This document shows, one piece after another, positions 1 through 9,056 of a stretch of 64,000 nucleotides of DNA (position 1 is its first letter; each line of letters begins with the position of its first letter). The position numbers and the translations under genes are program-made. The notes beneath the pieces are model-generated. The model made no database searches. It saw only the letters and a program-made list of their open reading frames with translations, and was not told the origin of the DNA. The DNA comes from DASYKT01 sp963718105. Lineage in GTDB: Bacteria; Acidobacteriota; Blastocatellia; Pyrinomonadales; Pyrinomonadaceae. The stretch is from positions 1,240,001 to 1,304,000 of the forward strand of contig OY970352.1 in assembly GCA_963718105.1 (NCBI GenBank). Direction: 5' to 3'.

Positions 1-67
1 CGTCGAGATTTCTGTGTAGCTGATTTCACGTATTTTTGATTTTACTCTCGACTCTCCGGACTCTTAA

Positions 68-1564
68 CTATTTTCCGCCGATCATTAGCAGGCCGATCTC
101 TTCAAACGAAGCCGTTTTCGGATCGACCTCGCCGGCGATCTTACCGTCCTTAATAACCAGCAGGCGGTCGGCGAGCGCAGTCACTTCTTCGAGCTCGGCG
201 GAAACAAGCAAAACGGCAGCGCCGGAATCTCGCAGGTCGATAAGTTTGCGATGGATGAATTCGATCGCGCCGATATCCACACCGCGGGTCGGCTGTGACA
301 CGAGCAGCAGCTTCGGGTTCAATTCAAATTCGCGCCCGATAATAAGTTTTTGCTGGTTGCCGCCGGAAAACGAGCGCGCCGCCAGATCGGGATTGGGCGG
401 GCGAACATCAAAACGCTGTATGATCTCTTTCGTGCGTTTTTGGATGTAGCCGGTGTTGAGAAATCCGCCGGTAGTTGTCACCGGGGGGTGATTGTGCACG
501 CCGAGGATGGCATTTTCACGCAGGTCCCAACTTAATAGCAGGCCGCGTTTATGGCGGTCTTCGGGAATGTGCGCAATGCCGAGATCTTTGATCTGGCGGG
601 CATTTAAATTCGTTGCGTTCGTTCCGCAAAATTCGAACCGTCCGCTGTCGGCCGTCATCAGGCCGGCCAGCGTTTCCATCAATTCGGTTTGCCCGTTTCC
701 TTCTACGCCCGCGATGCCGACTATCTCTCCGGCGCGAACAACGAATGAAACGTTATCGACCGCCGTGCCGTGTTTGCCTTTCACGGTCAGATCTTTGACC
801 TCCAGCACCGTCTTGCCGGGACGGGCCTCCGGTTTATCCACGCGCAGCAGCACATCGCGCCCGACGATCATCCGCGCCAATTCGGTCGCGTTAGTATCGG
901 CGGTTTTTACATTGCCTACGGCCCTGCCGTCGCGCATTACGGTCACATCGTCCGAGATCGCCAAAACTTCTTCCAGCTTATGCGTGATAATCACAATGGT
1001 CTTTCCCTGGGCGCGCATCCCGCGCAGGATATTGAAAAACTCTTCTACCTCGAGCGGCGTCAGCACGGCCGTAGGTTCATCCAGAATAAGAAGCTGCGCT
1101 TTGCGATAGAGCGCCTTTAATAATTCCACCCGCTGCTGCTGGCCGACCGAGAGGTCTTCGATCAATTTGTCCGGATCGACGTGGAGTTTATTTTCGTCGG
1201 ACAGCCGGCGAATTTCCGCTTTCGCGGTTTCCAGATCGAGGTTAAAAGCGCTGCCGCTTTCCGCGCCGAGAATGATATTTTCCGCCACGGTCATCGTATC
1301 CACCAACATAAAATGCTGGTGCACCATTCCGATACCAAGCGCGATCGCATCATGCGGGTTGTTGATCGTGACGGGCTTGCCGCTTACCAATATCTGGCCG
1401 CTGTCGGCGTTATAAAAGCCGTACGCGATGCGCATGATGGTCGATTTTCCCGCGCCGTTTTCGCCCACAATGGCGTGGATCGTGCCGGGCTCGACCTTAA
1501 AGGAAACGTCGTCATTCGCCCTCACGGCGCCGAAGGTTTTGGTGATGTTTTTTAGTTCGATCAT
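68..1564 (-). CDS. Nucleoside/BMP-type ABC transporter ATP-binding protein (two fused ATPase domains)
   Basis: 498-residue duplicated ABC ATPase of the kind that energises simple-sugar and nucleoside importers (YufO/RbsA-like). The first domain has Walker A GENGAGKST (about residue 35), signature LSVGQQQR and Walker B LLILDEPTAV. The second domain is degenerate at Walker A (GVEGNGQTEL), has signature SGGNQQK and ends its Walker B with the family-typical QPTRGVDIGA. The length fits a two-domain ATPase. It lies downstream of a BMP-family binding lipoprotein and a pyrimidine-nucleoside phosphorylase on the same strand, so purine/pyrimidine nucleoside import is the likely role. The permease genes are expected beyond the left edge. 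An AT-rich orphan gene separates it from the lipoprotein gene. No strong Shine-Dalgarno precedes the ATG. Confidence 0.9.
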   Translation of the reverse strand: MIELKNITKTFGAVRANDDVSFKVEPGTIHAIVGENGAGKSTIMRIAYGFYNADSGQILVSGKPVTINNPHDAIALGIGMVHQHFMLVDTMTVAENIILGAESGSAFNLDLETAKAEIRRLSDENKLHVDPDKLIEDLSVGQQQRVELLKALYRKAQLLILDEPTAVLTPLEVEEFFNILRGMRAQGKTIVIITHKLEEVLAISDDVTVMRDGRAVGNVKTADTNATELARMIVGRDVLLRVDKPEARPGKTVLEVKDLTVKGKHGTAVDNVSFVVRAGEIVGIAGVEGNGQTELMETLAGLMTADSGRFEFCGTNATNLNARQIKDLGIAHIPEDRHKRGLLLSWDLRENAILGVHNHPPVTTTGGFLNTGYIQKRTKEIIQRFDVRPPNPDLAARSFSGGNQQKLIIGREFELNPKLLLVSQPTRGVDIGAIEFIHRKLIDLRDSGAAVLLVSAELEEVTALADRLLVIKDGKIAGEVDPKTASFEEIGLLMIGGK

Positions 1565-1608
1565 TGCTTAAGTGTTATTTAGTGATAATTATGCCACTTT
1601 ATTTGAAG

Positions 1609-2814
1609 CTATCCTAGATTCTTGAATGGCGCCAATAATTCTACCCTGATTTTAGCAAGTAGAAGTTCTATTTTTCTTAAATTATCCTCATCCTCTGTCC
1701 CCGGAAGAGGAGGCTGCGATTTACATACTTCTATAAATTTTTCAGCCTGATCTTTCATCGAATCTAACTGGACTTGATTAAGAAGCGGCAGGCTTTTATG
1801 TGCAGCAACTAGAAGGCCCGAATTCACAAAACATGCATTGGATGAAAGGCCGCGTTCATATAATTTAGTGTTTAATATATTAAATACATCCGATTTCCAC
1901 CTGGAATCGTCATTGAAACCGATCATTACAAACAGCAAATCGGCCAAAGCCACATATACACTACGCTCGAGACCTTGAACCTTTTTTGTATTTTTAGTGG
2001 CAATAGGATCATTCGTAACAACATCTAACGCCTCTTTGGCTGCGGTATATTTTTTTAAAGCATCGTTAAATGTTATCTGGCCATTCGAATTGTTGATCAG
2101 AAATGTTTGTATGAATATGTCCGGGTTAAAAACCTTCTGTTTAGTTAAGGGAAGAGTGGTACCGTTTTCCCCTTCTTCCTTGGGTATAGAAGTTGGTATC
2201 CCTGTAATATTAATATTCGGGGGAATACCTTTAATATTCACATCCGAAGGAATACCTGTAATGGTCAATCTTTGATCCGTTGCCGCGGACGCTCCCCCGG
2301 TTGGCACACCGAGATCCACAATTCCTAAGGCATTGGCTATTTGCGCGCCGGCCGTTTCAATGCTATTGGCAAGTGAAACGTTGCTATTCGCCGGGGAAGC
2401 GTTTGCTATGGCTTGATTAGCGATCGCTTGTTTTTCCCTTAATTTTTGATCTGCGTTATTTATCTCGACTTGCCGCTGACCGATGATAAATGCTCCTACA
2501 GCAGCAGCCAACGCTACCACCGCGGCCATGAAAGCAATTATAAAACTATGCCAAAAAGATTTTGTTGTTAATAAGTACTGTTCAAGCTGAGTTCTTTCGG
2601 TATTAATTTTCTGTGTTTCTGCGTGAGCTTTTATTCCTTCTAACCTTAATTTTTCCGCTTCTGCTTTTAGTTTTTCATCTCCCGGGCTGGATTCTGGTAA
2701 TTTTTCATCTTCCGGGGCTGGTACCGGCGTAACCTGGGCGGTGGGTGTTAAATCTTCCTGTTCCCCGTTTTCTATTAATTCTTCTTGAGACTTAGGTTTT
2801 TTCTCATCGTCCAT
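1609..2814 (-). CDS. Orphan single-pass membrane protein with coiled coil and GIP repeats
   Basis: 401 residues, no family recognised. An acidic, Pro-rich N-terminus (about 1-45) is followed by a Lys/Glu-rich probable coiled coil (45-82), one strong membrane segment (about 88-113), then an Asn/Ala-rich stretch. Next come three short repeats with the pattern I-T/K-G-I-P-x-x-x-N-I (about 183-212) and a helical C-terminal half with two cysteines. There is no signal peptide, so the N-terminal third should be cytoplasmic and the rest periplasmic, or the reverse. Base composition is visibly AT-richer than the transporter genes on both sides. It sits inside an otherwise coherent nucleoside-uptake operon, between binding protein and ATPase, which suggests a later insertion. 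Function unknown. Confidence 0.75.
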   Translation of the reverse strand: MDDEKKPKSQEELIENGEQEDLTPTAQVTPVPAPEDEKLPESSPGDEKLKAEAEKLRLEGIKAHAETQKINTERTQLEQYLLTTKSFWHSFIIAFMAAVVALAAAVGAFIIGQRQVEINNADQKLREKQAIANQAIANASPANSNVSLANSIETAGAQIANALGIVDLGVPTGGASAATDQRLTITGIPSDVNIKGIPPNINITGIPTSIPKEEGENGTTLPLTKQKVFNPDIFIQTFLINNSNGQITFNDALKKYTAAKEALDVVTNDPIATKNTKKVQGLERSVYVALADLLFVMIGFNDDSRWKSDVFNILNTKLYERGLSSNACFVNSGLLVAAHKSLPLLNQVQLDSMKDQAEKFIEVCKSQPPLPGTEDEDNLRKIELLLAKIRVELLAPFKNLG

Positions 2815-2863
2815 AAGTGAGGTTTCCTAAACTGTTCAAATAGATAGAACTTTGGATTAAAAC

Positions 2864-3919
2864 TTAATTTGCCATTGCATCCGTGACTTTGATCTCGCCC
2901 GCAACGATCTTTTTCTTAGCTTCTTCGGCTTTTTGGATGACGTCGGCGGGGATGAGATCCCGGTTGAAATCGTCCACGGCATAGGCGACGCCGTCTTTAT
3001 CCAGCCCGAAGGCGTGAAAGCCGCCCCGGAATTTTCCGTCGAGCACTTCCTTCACCACGTCATAAACGGCGACATCAACACGTTTGACCATGCTGGTCAG
3101 CACATAGCCGGGCTTGACCATATTTTGATTGGAATCGACGCCGATGACGAACTTTTTGGCAACGCCATTGTCGTCTTTGCCGTATTGCTCAACGGCATCA
3201 AAAGCGCCGAGGCCCGAGTTTCCGGCGGCGGTAAAGATCACGTCCGCGCCTTTGCCGATCTGGGCCATGGCCAGCTCTTTGCCTTTGCCGGGATTGTTCC
3301 ACGCGCCGTCGGTTACGCCCACGTAATTGTCGATGATCTTAATATCAGGATTGACCGCTCTCGCGCCCTCTTCATAGCCTGTTTCAAAGCGGTGAATAAG
3401 CGGGATATCCATTCCGCCCAAAAATCCGAGCACGCCCGTTTTCGATTTCGAAGCGGCGATCATACCGACCAGATAAGACCCCTCGTGTTCGCGAAAGACC
3501 AGCGAGGCAACATTTGCCTTGGGGGTCTTTCCGTCATCTTCAAATATCACACCGTCAACGATCGCAAATTTGATGTTGGGAAAATCTTTGGCGACGCGCT
3601 GCATGATCGGGCCCTGGGCAAAACCGACGCCGATAATGAGGTCAAAATTGCGCTCGGCAAAAGCGCGCATCGCCGGTTCGATGGACATCGGATTGCCGGG
3701 TTCGACATCGCGCAGAGTTATATCCAGATCCTGCTGCGCGCGCTTAACACCCTCCCAGGCGGCGGCGTTAAACGAACGGTCGTTCTTTCCGCCGATGTCA
3801 AAGACGATGCCGACTTTGATCTTGCCTGTTTTCGCGATGAAGTTGGCTTTTTTCTGGCAGGCGGAGCCAAAGCAGATAAGGCCTGCTAAAGCGATGAAAA
3901 CTAAATATTTGAGCTTCAT
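2864..3919 (-). CDS. BMP-family nucleoside-binding lipoprotein (ABC transporter substrate-binding protein)
   Basis: 351 residues. The N-terminal signal peptide ends in GSAC with Cys21 as the likely lipidated residue; the lipobox is slightly atypical (Gly at -3). The mature start KVGIVFDIGGKNDRSFN is the hallmark of the BMP/PnrA/TmpC family, followed by IIGVGFAQG, HEGSYLVGM, ADVIFTAAGNSG and VIGVDSNQN. Members bind purine or pyrimidine nucleosides at the membrane and hand them to a two-permease ABC importer. The neighbouring nucleoside phosphorylase (15 bp upstream) and ABC ATPase support nucleoside uptake. The exact substrate cannot be read from the sequence. Confidence 0.9.
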   Translation of the reverse strand: MKLKYLVFIALAGLICFGSACQKKANFIAKTGKIKVGIVFDIGGKNDRSFNAAAWEGVKRAQQDLDITLRDVEPGNPMSIEPAMRAFAERNFDLIIGVGFAQGPIMQRVAKDFPNIKFAIVDGVIFEDDGKTPKANVASLVFREHEGSYLVGMIAASKSKTGVLGFLGGMDIPLIHRFETGYEEGARAVNPDIKIIDNYVGVTDGAWNNPGKGKELAMAQIGKGADVIFTAAGNSGLGAFDAVEQYGKDDNGVAKKFVIGVDSNQNMVKPGYVLTSMVKRVDVAVYDVVKEVLDGKFRGGFHAFGLDKDGVAYAVDDFNRDLIPADVIQKAEEAKKKIVAGEIKVTDAMAN

Positions 3920-3933
3920 AAAATCGTTTAAGG

Positions 3934-5253
3934 CTAAGCGCCGATCTCTGCTAAAACCAGAGGCGTGGTTTCAATTTTGGATGGACTGATTTTACACGCA
4001 TTTGCGATCTTTTGACAGGAAAAATCGGCGTCATTTTGACTCCGGCAATAAAGAATGCCGAGCGTGTCGCCGGCCCGCACGGCTTCGCCGATCTTGATCT
4101 CCTGCAGATAGCCCACGGCATGATCCACCTTATCTTCCGCCTTCATCCGGCCGCCGCCGATCGCGCAGACCGCATCGCCGACGGCGATAGTGTCGATGCT
4201 TTCCAGAAAACCGTCTTCCGTTATTTTAATAGGAACTTCCTTGAGATCTTTGGCGAGCAGGTTTTCGGGATTATCGCAGATATCGGGGTCGCCGCCCTGG
4301 GCGAGTAAATTTTCCCGGAATTTTTCCAGCGCCGTTCCGGAATCCAGAGCTTCCTGTAATTTTGCGCGGGCGTTTTCCGGCGTGTCGGCAACGCCGCTTA
4401 AGACCAGCATTGCGGCCGAAAGCGCCAAGGAAAGCTCGAGCGTGGCGGCTGCCTTGTCATTTTTTTCACCGCGCAATATCTGTACGCATTCGTATACCTC
4501 GACGGCGTTTCCGACCGAATGTCCCAGCGGCTGGCTCATGTCGGTGATCAGCGCCCGGGTCCGGACGCCGAAATTATTGCCCGTTTTTACCAGCCCGCGG
4601 GCCAGCCGCCGGGTTTGCTCCATGTTCGGCATAAAAGCGCCCGAGCCGCTTTTTACATCGAGCACCAGCGCATCCAACCCTTCCGCCATTTTTTTCGACA
4701 TTATCGAAGCCACGATCAGCGGCACCGATTCAACGGTCGAAGTAGCGTCGCGCAGAGCGTAAAGTTTTTTGTCGGCCGGCGCGATATCGGCGGTCTGCCC
4801 GGTCATGGCGAAACCATTTCGTTTGACGATGTCTTTAAATACTTCAAGCTCAAGATTCACGTTATAGCCGGGAATGGATTCCAGCTTATCGAGCGTGCCG
4901 CCGGTATGGCCCAGGCCGCGGCCGGAGATCATCGGGACATAAACGCCGCACGCCGCCGCCAGCGGAGCGATCAGCAGGGAAGTTTTGTCACCCACGCCGC
5001 CGGTAGAGTGTTTATCGGCCACCGGCCCGCCCGCATCCGAAAAATCCAGCTTTTCACCGGAATTCAGCATTTCTTCGGTCAGCGCGGCGCCTTCCGCTTC
5101 GTCCAGTTCATGGACGAACATGGCCATTAACAAGGCGGAGATCTGGTAATCCGTCCAGGATCTGTCGCACACACCGGTAACAAAAGCGGCTATTTCCTCA
5201 CGGGAGAAATGGCCGCCGTCGCGTTTTTTTCGGATCAGATTTTGCGGGGTCAT
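3934..5253 (-). CDS. deoA: Pyrimidine-nucleoside / thymidine phosphorylase
   Basis: 439 residues, the usual length for the family. Catalyses phosphorolysis of thymidine or uridine to the base plus (deoxy)ribose-1-phosphate. Seen motifs: the phosphate-binding KHSTGGVGDKTS, the family signature SGRGLGHTGGTLDKLE, the substrate-binding run LRDATSTVESVPL followed by IMSKKMAEG, and a C-terminal domain with AVGYLQEIKIGEAV. The thymidine versus broader pyrimidine specificity (deoA versus pdp) cannot be fixed by eye. First gene of the leftward operon, 14 bp before the BMP lipoprotein gene, so imported nucleosides are probably cleaved by this enzyme. Confidence 0.93.
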   Translation of the reverse strand: MTPQNLIRKKRDGGHFSREEIAAFVTGVCDRSWTDYQISALLMAMFVHELDEAEGAALTEEMLNSGEKLDFSDAGGPVADKHSTGGVGDKTSLLIAPLAAACGVYVPMISGRGLGHTGGTLDKLESIPGYNVNLELEVFKDIVKRNGFAMTGQTADIAPADKKLYALRDATSTVESVPLIVASIMSKKMAEGLDALVLDVKSGSGAFMPNMEQTRRLARGLVKTGNNFGVRTRALITDMSQPLGHSVGNAVEVYECVQILRGEKNDKAAATLELSLALSAAMLVLSGVADTPENARAKLQEALDSGTALEKFRENLLAQGGDPDICDNPENLLAKDLKEVPIKITEDGFLESIDTIAVGDAVCAIGGGRMKAEDKVDHAVGYLQEIKIGEAVRAGDTLGILYCRSQNDADFSCQKIANACKISPSKIETTPLVLAEIGA

Positions 5254-5285
5254 TTGTAAACTTATGACGCAATAATACTATAAAT

Positions 5286-5414
5286 ATGGAGCGCGGGCAT
5301 CCCTGCCCGCATGAACGTGCAGCGTTCGAAACAGGACACGGATGGCACGGATCAAAACGGATTGATCTTTTAGGCTGCGCTGCAGCCTTTGCGGGCAAGA
5401 GCCCCTGGCTCCAT
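5286..5414. repeat. R1-family palindromic intergenic repeat
   Basis: Left arm ATGGAGCGCGGGCATCC with inner GCCCGC, right arm GCGGGCAAGAGCCCCTGGCTCCAT (imperfect). Family R1 recurs about a dozen times in this window. This copy ends two bases before the stop codon of the neighbouring secreted-protein gene. Confidence 0.85.
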
Positions 5415-5415
5415 A

Positions 5416-6048
5416 CTACGGTTTTTGTTCCTGGACCAATTTGACCAGGTGAATGAAGGCCGCCTGCACTTGTTCAGCGACTGGGCCGACGATCACAAAG
5501 TTGGCTACGGAAATGTTGACCGTTCCCGTATCCTCGCTTTTGAGGCGGATCAGCCTTTTGTAATCCAACGTGCGGAGAGAAAGCTGCTGCAGCTTTGAAG
5601 CGGCGTCTACTTCCTGCAGCGTTATTTCCTCCGGGTTGATATCTTTGAGGTTCATCTGGACGGTAGCGGTTGATTCCTGGGGAATGGGCGGAGAGCTGTT
5701 TCCGCTCTGCACGCCGGTTTTTCCTCCGCCGGAGTTTAACTGGGTCGACCGGAAGAGCTTGTAGGTCAAAACCGAACCCTGGAATTTAACTTCGGAGATC
5801 CTTGAGTCGGTATAGGTGGTTTCGTTCGAGGCGGACATGGAGCCAAAATCTTTTAATTGCTGGATGCTTTTTGAAAGATAAGAGCTGTTTTGCGTAAGTG
5901 CGGCGGTCAGCCATTCCTGCGTCTCGGCGATAGTCGCGTTTTCCGGCAGAGAAGAAAGCCTGAACCCTCTTTTATCCTGTGCCGAAACAAAGACGGACGC
6001 TAACATTAGGACCAGGACCGAACAGAAAAAACTGCGTGAAAAATTCAT
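5416..6048 (-). CDS. Secreted paralog A of six-gene array (cysteine-free member)
   Basis: 210 residues from the ATG at 6048, chosen because GGTGG lies 7 bases upstream; an upstream TTG would only add seven non-signal-like residues. Sec signal peptide ending in VFVSAQ. The mature part follows the pattern of the five genes upstream: an N-terminal segment LPENATIAETQEWL with KNSS-like QNSSYL, a central strand VKFQGSVLTYKL, NLKDINPEEITL, and a terminal helix VAEQVQAAFIHLVKLV. Where four paralogs have cysteines (central strand and last helix) this one has Ser and Val, and the mature protein has no cysteine. Last gene of the leftward array. No known family recognised; probably periplasmic or secreted. 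Confidence 0.85.
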   Translation of the reverse strand: MNFSRSFFCSVLVLMLASVFVSAQDKRGFRLSSLPENATIAETQEWLTAALTQNSSYLSKSIQQLKDFGSMSASNETTYTDSRISEVKFQGSVLTYKLFRSTQLNSGGGKTGVQSGNSSPPIPQESTATVQMNLKDINPEEITLQEVDAASKLQQLSLRTLDYKRLIRLKSEDTGTVNISVANFVIVGPVAEQVQAAFIHLVKLVQEQKP

Positions 6049-6154
6049 CTCGGGGCCACCTTTTTTCAAAAAGTATAAAATTTAGAGCGGTTGTTGTCAG
6101 TTATGACGAGAAAGAGTGGCTTAAGGTTGGCTGAATGCGACTAAAGCAGCCGGA

Positions 6155-6832
6155 TCATTTTTCCGGACGGCATAACGTCAGCATCTGGAGGAAGGCATTC
6201 TTAAGAGGCTCCGCCGCTTCTTTTTTAACCATTATATTAGCAAAAGTCTGGTGGCTTTTACCTTTTTCATCAGTACGGATAACGCTTCCTTCATTTTGAG
6301 CGGTCTTAAGCTGGACCACCAGCGCGTCTTTAAGCGCGGCCGGTGAGGCCTTGTATACCTCCACCAGGGCAATGCCTTTCAAATCAAAAAAGATAGATTT
6401 TTTGACCGGGCGGTCAAAAACCACGTTTTTATATTCCCGCATCATTATCGGCTCGGGCGTCCTGATCGGAGGCGCGCTGGGTGACTGAGCACCGGACAGA
6501 TCTCTCAGCTCGGGGGTTATGGGGTTTACCCACTGCGCTTCCCAGACATTTGTAAAATTAAATCGACAGCCGTCGAACCGGGCATCGGTAATCTTCCATC
6601 TTTCCAAAACGCTCGGAATATTTCCGGTCCCGGGCTTTGTGACCCTGATAGAACTGTTCTTATTTATTGTTTTCTCGACCCATTTTTGCAGGTCCTGTAA
6701 GGAAGCGTTTTCGTCCGGCGGCCGGACCTTATCTTGCGCGAGATCCTGCACGGATGCCGGGAGCATGAGCGAGAGCAGTAATATTACGTTGAAAAAATAG
6801 CCTTTTACCACGGTATGAAAATACACCTTCAT
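6155..6832 (-). CDS. Secreted paralog B of six-gene array (two-cysteine member)
   Basis: 225 residues with an N-terminal hydrophobic signal segment (about 10-28). Shared pattern: PPDENASLQDLQKWVEKTINKNSS near residue 40-60, central ARFDGCRFNFTN with Cys89, FFDLKGIALVEV, and C-terminal EPLKNAFLQMLTLC with Cys221. These are the only two cysteines in the mature chain. It lies 67 bp downstream of paralog C and 106 bp upstream of paralog A, all leftward, probably one transcript. The middle region is Pro-rich and poorly conserved. Unknown function. Confidence 0.85.
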   Translation of the reverse strand: MKVYFHTVVKGYFFNVILLLSLMLPASVQDLAQDKVRPPDENASLQDLQKWVEKTINKNSSIRVTKPGTGNIPSVLERWKITDARFDGCRFNFTNVWEAQWVNPITPELRDLSGAQSPSAPPIRTPEPIMMREYKNVVFDRPVKKSIFFDLKGIALVEVYKASPAALKDALVVQLKTAQNEGSVIRTDEKGKSHQTFANIMVKKEAAEPLKNAFLQMLTLCRPEK

Positions 6833-6899
6833 TTTTATTTAAAAAGCCGGGCTGCGTCAAAAGAACATCCCGGCGTTTTTACTGTTTGACACGATCGTT

Positions 6900-7652
6900 T
6901 TATAGCTTTTGGCAAAGCTTGATCGCGTGTTCGAATCCGGCCTTGATCGGCGCCACCGAATTTTCCTTTAAAGATATTATTCCGCCGGGCCTTTGCGAAA
7001 TCACCTGGCCGGTTGTGGCTGAGCGGGGTCCCGAGCGCACCTCCGTCCGCACTGCTTGCGCTTGTACGCTTACCTGTCCTTTTTCAGTTACCGAGCGATT
7101 CACCATCAGCAAATAAGAGACTCCCGGGGCCTGGGGCATCTTCAGGATCTGGAAGCCGGCCGGATCTATTTCGTACAGGTCGAACATCTGCGTATCCATG
7201 ATCTTTCGATCATTTCTTGCAGGGCGGGGCGCTCCCTGCGGCGCCGGGAAATGATTAGGATCGGTTCCCACGTCGATCCGCGGTTCGCGGGTATTAGGAT
7301 CGAGCGGCGCGGTCACTTTAGTGCCTATTCTATCCTGTTTGACCTTGTTGCCGTCACTGCTGGTAGTGGTGTCAATAACAGCGACGCTGCCGGTGTTCAG
7401 GCCTTCTCTGACGAGGTTAAAAGTCAAAAGGCAATCATCAAATTTGAGATCGTCTATCAGATAGACGCCGGCTCTATCGTTCGTCGCGAAAGAAAAATTT
7501 TTCTTCAGCGCTTTGATCAGCCATTTTCCGGTTTCTTCCAATGAAGCGTTATCCGACAGAGGTTCGGGAAGCTTTGCCTGCTGTGCCGGAGAGTACCAGC
7601 AAACGGATAATGTAACGATCGCTGCCGCCGCCAAACAATATAGCTTTTTCAT
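6900..7652 (-). CDS. Secreted paralog C of six-gene array (two-cysteine member)
   Basis: 250 residues, the longest of the array. Signal peptide about 1-24 (ends SPAQ). Family pattern: LPEPLSDNASLEETGKWL, KKNFSF, DLKFDDCLLTF with Cys74, a long low-complexity linker rich in Thr, Asp and Pro, LYEIDPAGFQI, then VAPIKAGFEHAIKLC with Cys247. The mature chain contains exactly these two cysteines. A good AGGAGTGA-type ribosome site precedes the start. Function unknown; export and conservation with its neighbours are directly visible. Confidence 0.85.
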   Translation of the reverse strand: MKKLYCLAAAAIVTLSVCWYSPAQQAKLPEPLSDNASLEETGKWLIKALKKNFSFATNDRAGVYLIDDLKFDDCLLTFNLVREGLNTGSVAVIDTTTSSDGNKVKQDRIGTKVTAPLDPNTREPRIDVGTDPNHFPAPQGAPRPARNDRKIMDTQMFDLYEIDPAGFQILKMPQAPGVSYLLMVNRSVTEKGQVSVQAQAVRTEVRSGPRSATTGQVISQRPGGIISLKENSVAPIKAGFEHAIKLCQKL

Positions 7653-7719
7653 GCGTTCACTCCTCAGTGTTATTCAGGCCGGGCTGATACGGGCCGTTGT
7701 TTGTTTTTGGTTACCGCGG

Positions 7720-8391
7720 TTATTTTCCCTCCGCCTGGCAGAGCCTGACCGTTTGGGTAAATCCGTCTTTTAATTGGCCGGCGATGTTTTCCGGCGCGCT
7801 GAACAGGTAGCGTTCGAGATATTTGTCATTGATCAGCTTCAGGGAGAGATGATGATTTTTGTAAAAGCTCGTCCGGTAAAGCTCTTTCAACTTATCGAGA
7901 TCTTCCGACGTTGGTTCGTAGAGAGCGGCCAGCCGCACCATATTCGTTTTTCCTACCGGAACAAGGCGAATGGAATCGATCGCTATTCGTTTCAGGTCAA
8001 ACGAATATTTGGCATCTTCCGTTGTTCGCGCAAAAGAGGCCGGCCGGTATGTGTCAACATGAAAATTGGCGCCATAACTCGAAACGTATGTCGGCGGCGC
8101 ATACGATGAAATGCCCGGCGGGTTGTTAAAAGACGCTTCTCCCGTAAAAGTCGAGGTGCGAAAGCGGTAACCCAACTGACAGCCGTCAACTTTAACCTTG
8201 CTGAGGCTTCTGTTCACCAGCGCGCCGTCGCTGCCGTATTTGCCGAGGTTGTCCTTTAGCCACAGGCGCGATCGCTGCAGGGAAGCGTCGCCGGCCAATG
8301 GTTCGGGCCGGTCCTGTTTTTGCGCGTTAGCCGACAGAGAGCAAAAGACCGAAACCAGACTGATCGTGAATAATATTTTCAGGCCTTTCAT
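7720..8391 (-). CDS. Secreted paralog D of six-gene array (two-cysteine member)
   Basis: 223 residues. Signal peptide ends in SANAQ (about residue 24). Pattern: RPEPLAGDASLQRSRLWL, SKVKVDGCQLGYRF with Cys71, FDLKRIAIDSIRLV, then a region rich in Tyr and Lys and the closing helix IAGQLKDGFTQTVRLC with Cys218. Two cysteines only in the mature part. It is 23 bp downstream of paralog E, the tightest spacing in the array, consistent with co-transcription. No family recognised. Confidence 0.85.
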   Translation of the reverse strand: MKGLKILFTISLVSVFCSLSANAQKQDRPEPLAGDASLQRSRLWLKDNLGKYGSDGALVNRSLSKVKVDGCQLGYRFRTSTFTGEASFNNPPGISSYAPPTYVSSYGANFHVDTYRPASFARTTEDAKYSFDLKRIAIDSIRLVPVGKTNMVRLAALYEPTSEDLDKLKELYRTSFYKNHHLSLKLINDKYLERYLFSAPENIAGQLKDGFTQTVRLCQAEGK

Positions 8392-8414
8392 AAATACCGT
8401 CCTTTTTTATTTAA

Positions 8415-9002
8415 CTAGCTCCCGGTTCGGGAAAGTTTTAACGCATGTTCGAACGCGGCTTTGACCTGCTCCGCCACAGATTCTTTGACTATTATCGAAG
8501 CCGTGGGTTTGGTCGCCAGGGTGGTGTTCTTTTTAAGCGGCGTCGTCAGGCCGATGCTGGTTTGCCCGGGCATGCTTTGCAATATGATCGCGCTCATTTT
8601 ATTTACGTTCGGCACGGGTTTGAGCAGAACATTATCGGGATCGATGTCTTTCAGATCGAATTTGAAGACCGTAGCCGAGCTTTTAGCGCCCGATTCTTCC
8701 CGGGCGTTGCTGTCGCTGTCCTGGGGCGTGGCGTCTTCCGGCGAATTGCCCGGCGTCTGTTCGGAGTACATCGTATAAGTGAATTTTGTACCGTCGAACT
8801 TCAGATCGGAAATGGATTTTTTAGCGCCGCCCATATGAAAGGTACTGTTTTTGCCGATCACTTTTACCAGCCAGGCTTCAGTGTCCGCCAGAGTCGCATC
8901 TTCCGCCAGCGGTGTCACGCCTTTGTCTTTCTGAGCAAAACCCGATGCGCAAAGAAATACCATCAATAAAATTGCAAATAGAAAAAAATTAATTCGTTTC
9001 AT
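8415..9002 (-). CDS. Secreted paralog E of six-gene array (cysteine-free member)
   Basis: 195 residues. Signal peptide about 1-23 (ends SGFAQ). Pattern: VTPLAEDATLADTEAWLVK, GKNSTF, DLKFDGTKFTYTM (Thr replaces the Cys of B, C, D and F), KFDLKDIDPDNVLL, and AEQVKAAFEHALKLS (Ser replaces the terminal Cys). No cysteine after the signal peptide. The clearest version of the FDLKDIDP motif is here. A Glu/Asp/Ser-rich acidic linker separates the central strand from that motif. Unknown function. Confidence 0.85.
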   Translation of the reverse strand: MKRINFFLFAILLMVFLCASGFAQKDKGVTPLAEDATLADTEAWLVKVIGKNSTFHMGGAKKSISDLKFDGTKFTYTMYSEQTPGNSPEDATPQDSDSNAREESGAKSSATVFKFDLKDIDPDNVLLKPVPNVNKMSAIILQSMPGQTSIGLTTPLKKNTTLATKPTASIIVKESVAEQVKAAFEHALKLSRTGS

Positions 9003-9056
9003 AGCTATGATTTTCGTTTCCCCTCGATCAAACGTTCTCCTTCGTAATTATTGTAA

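Noticed and set aside
2933..3889. Long open frame antisense to the BMP lipoprotein gene
   Set aside because: Shadow of a clearly coding gene in another frame; no family features and no ribosome site. Similar antisense frames at 21913-22833, 45388-46461 and 56405-57367 were rejected for the same reason.
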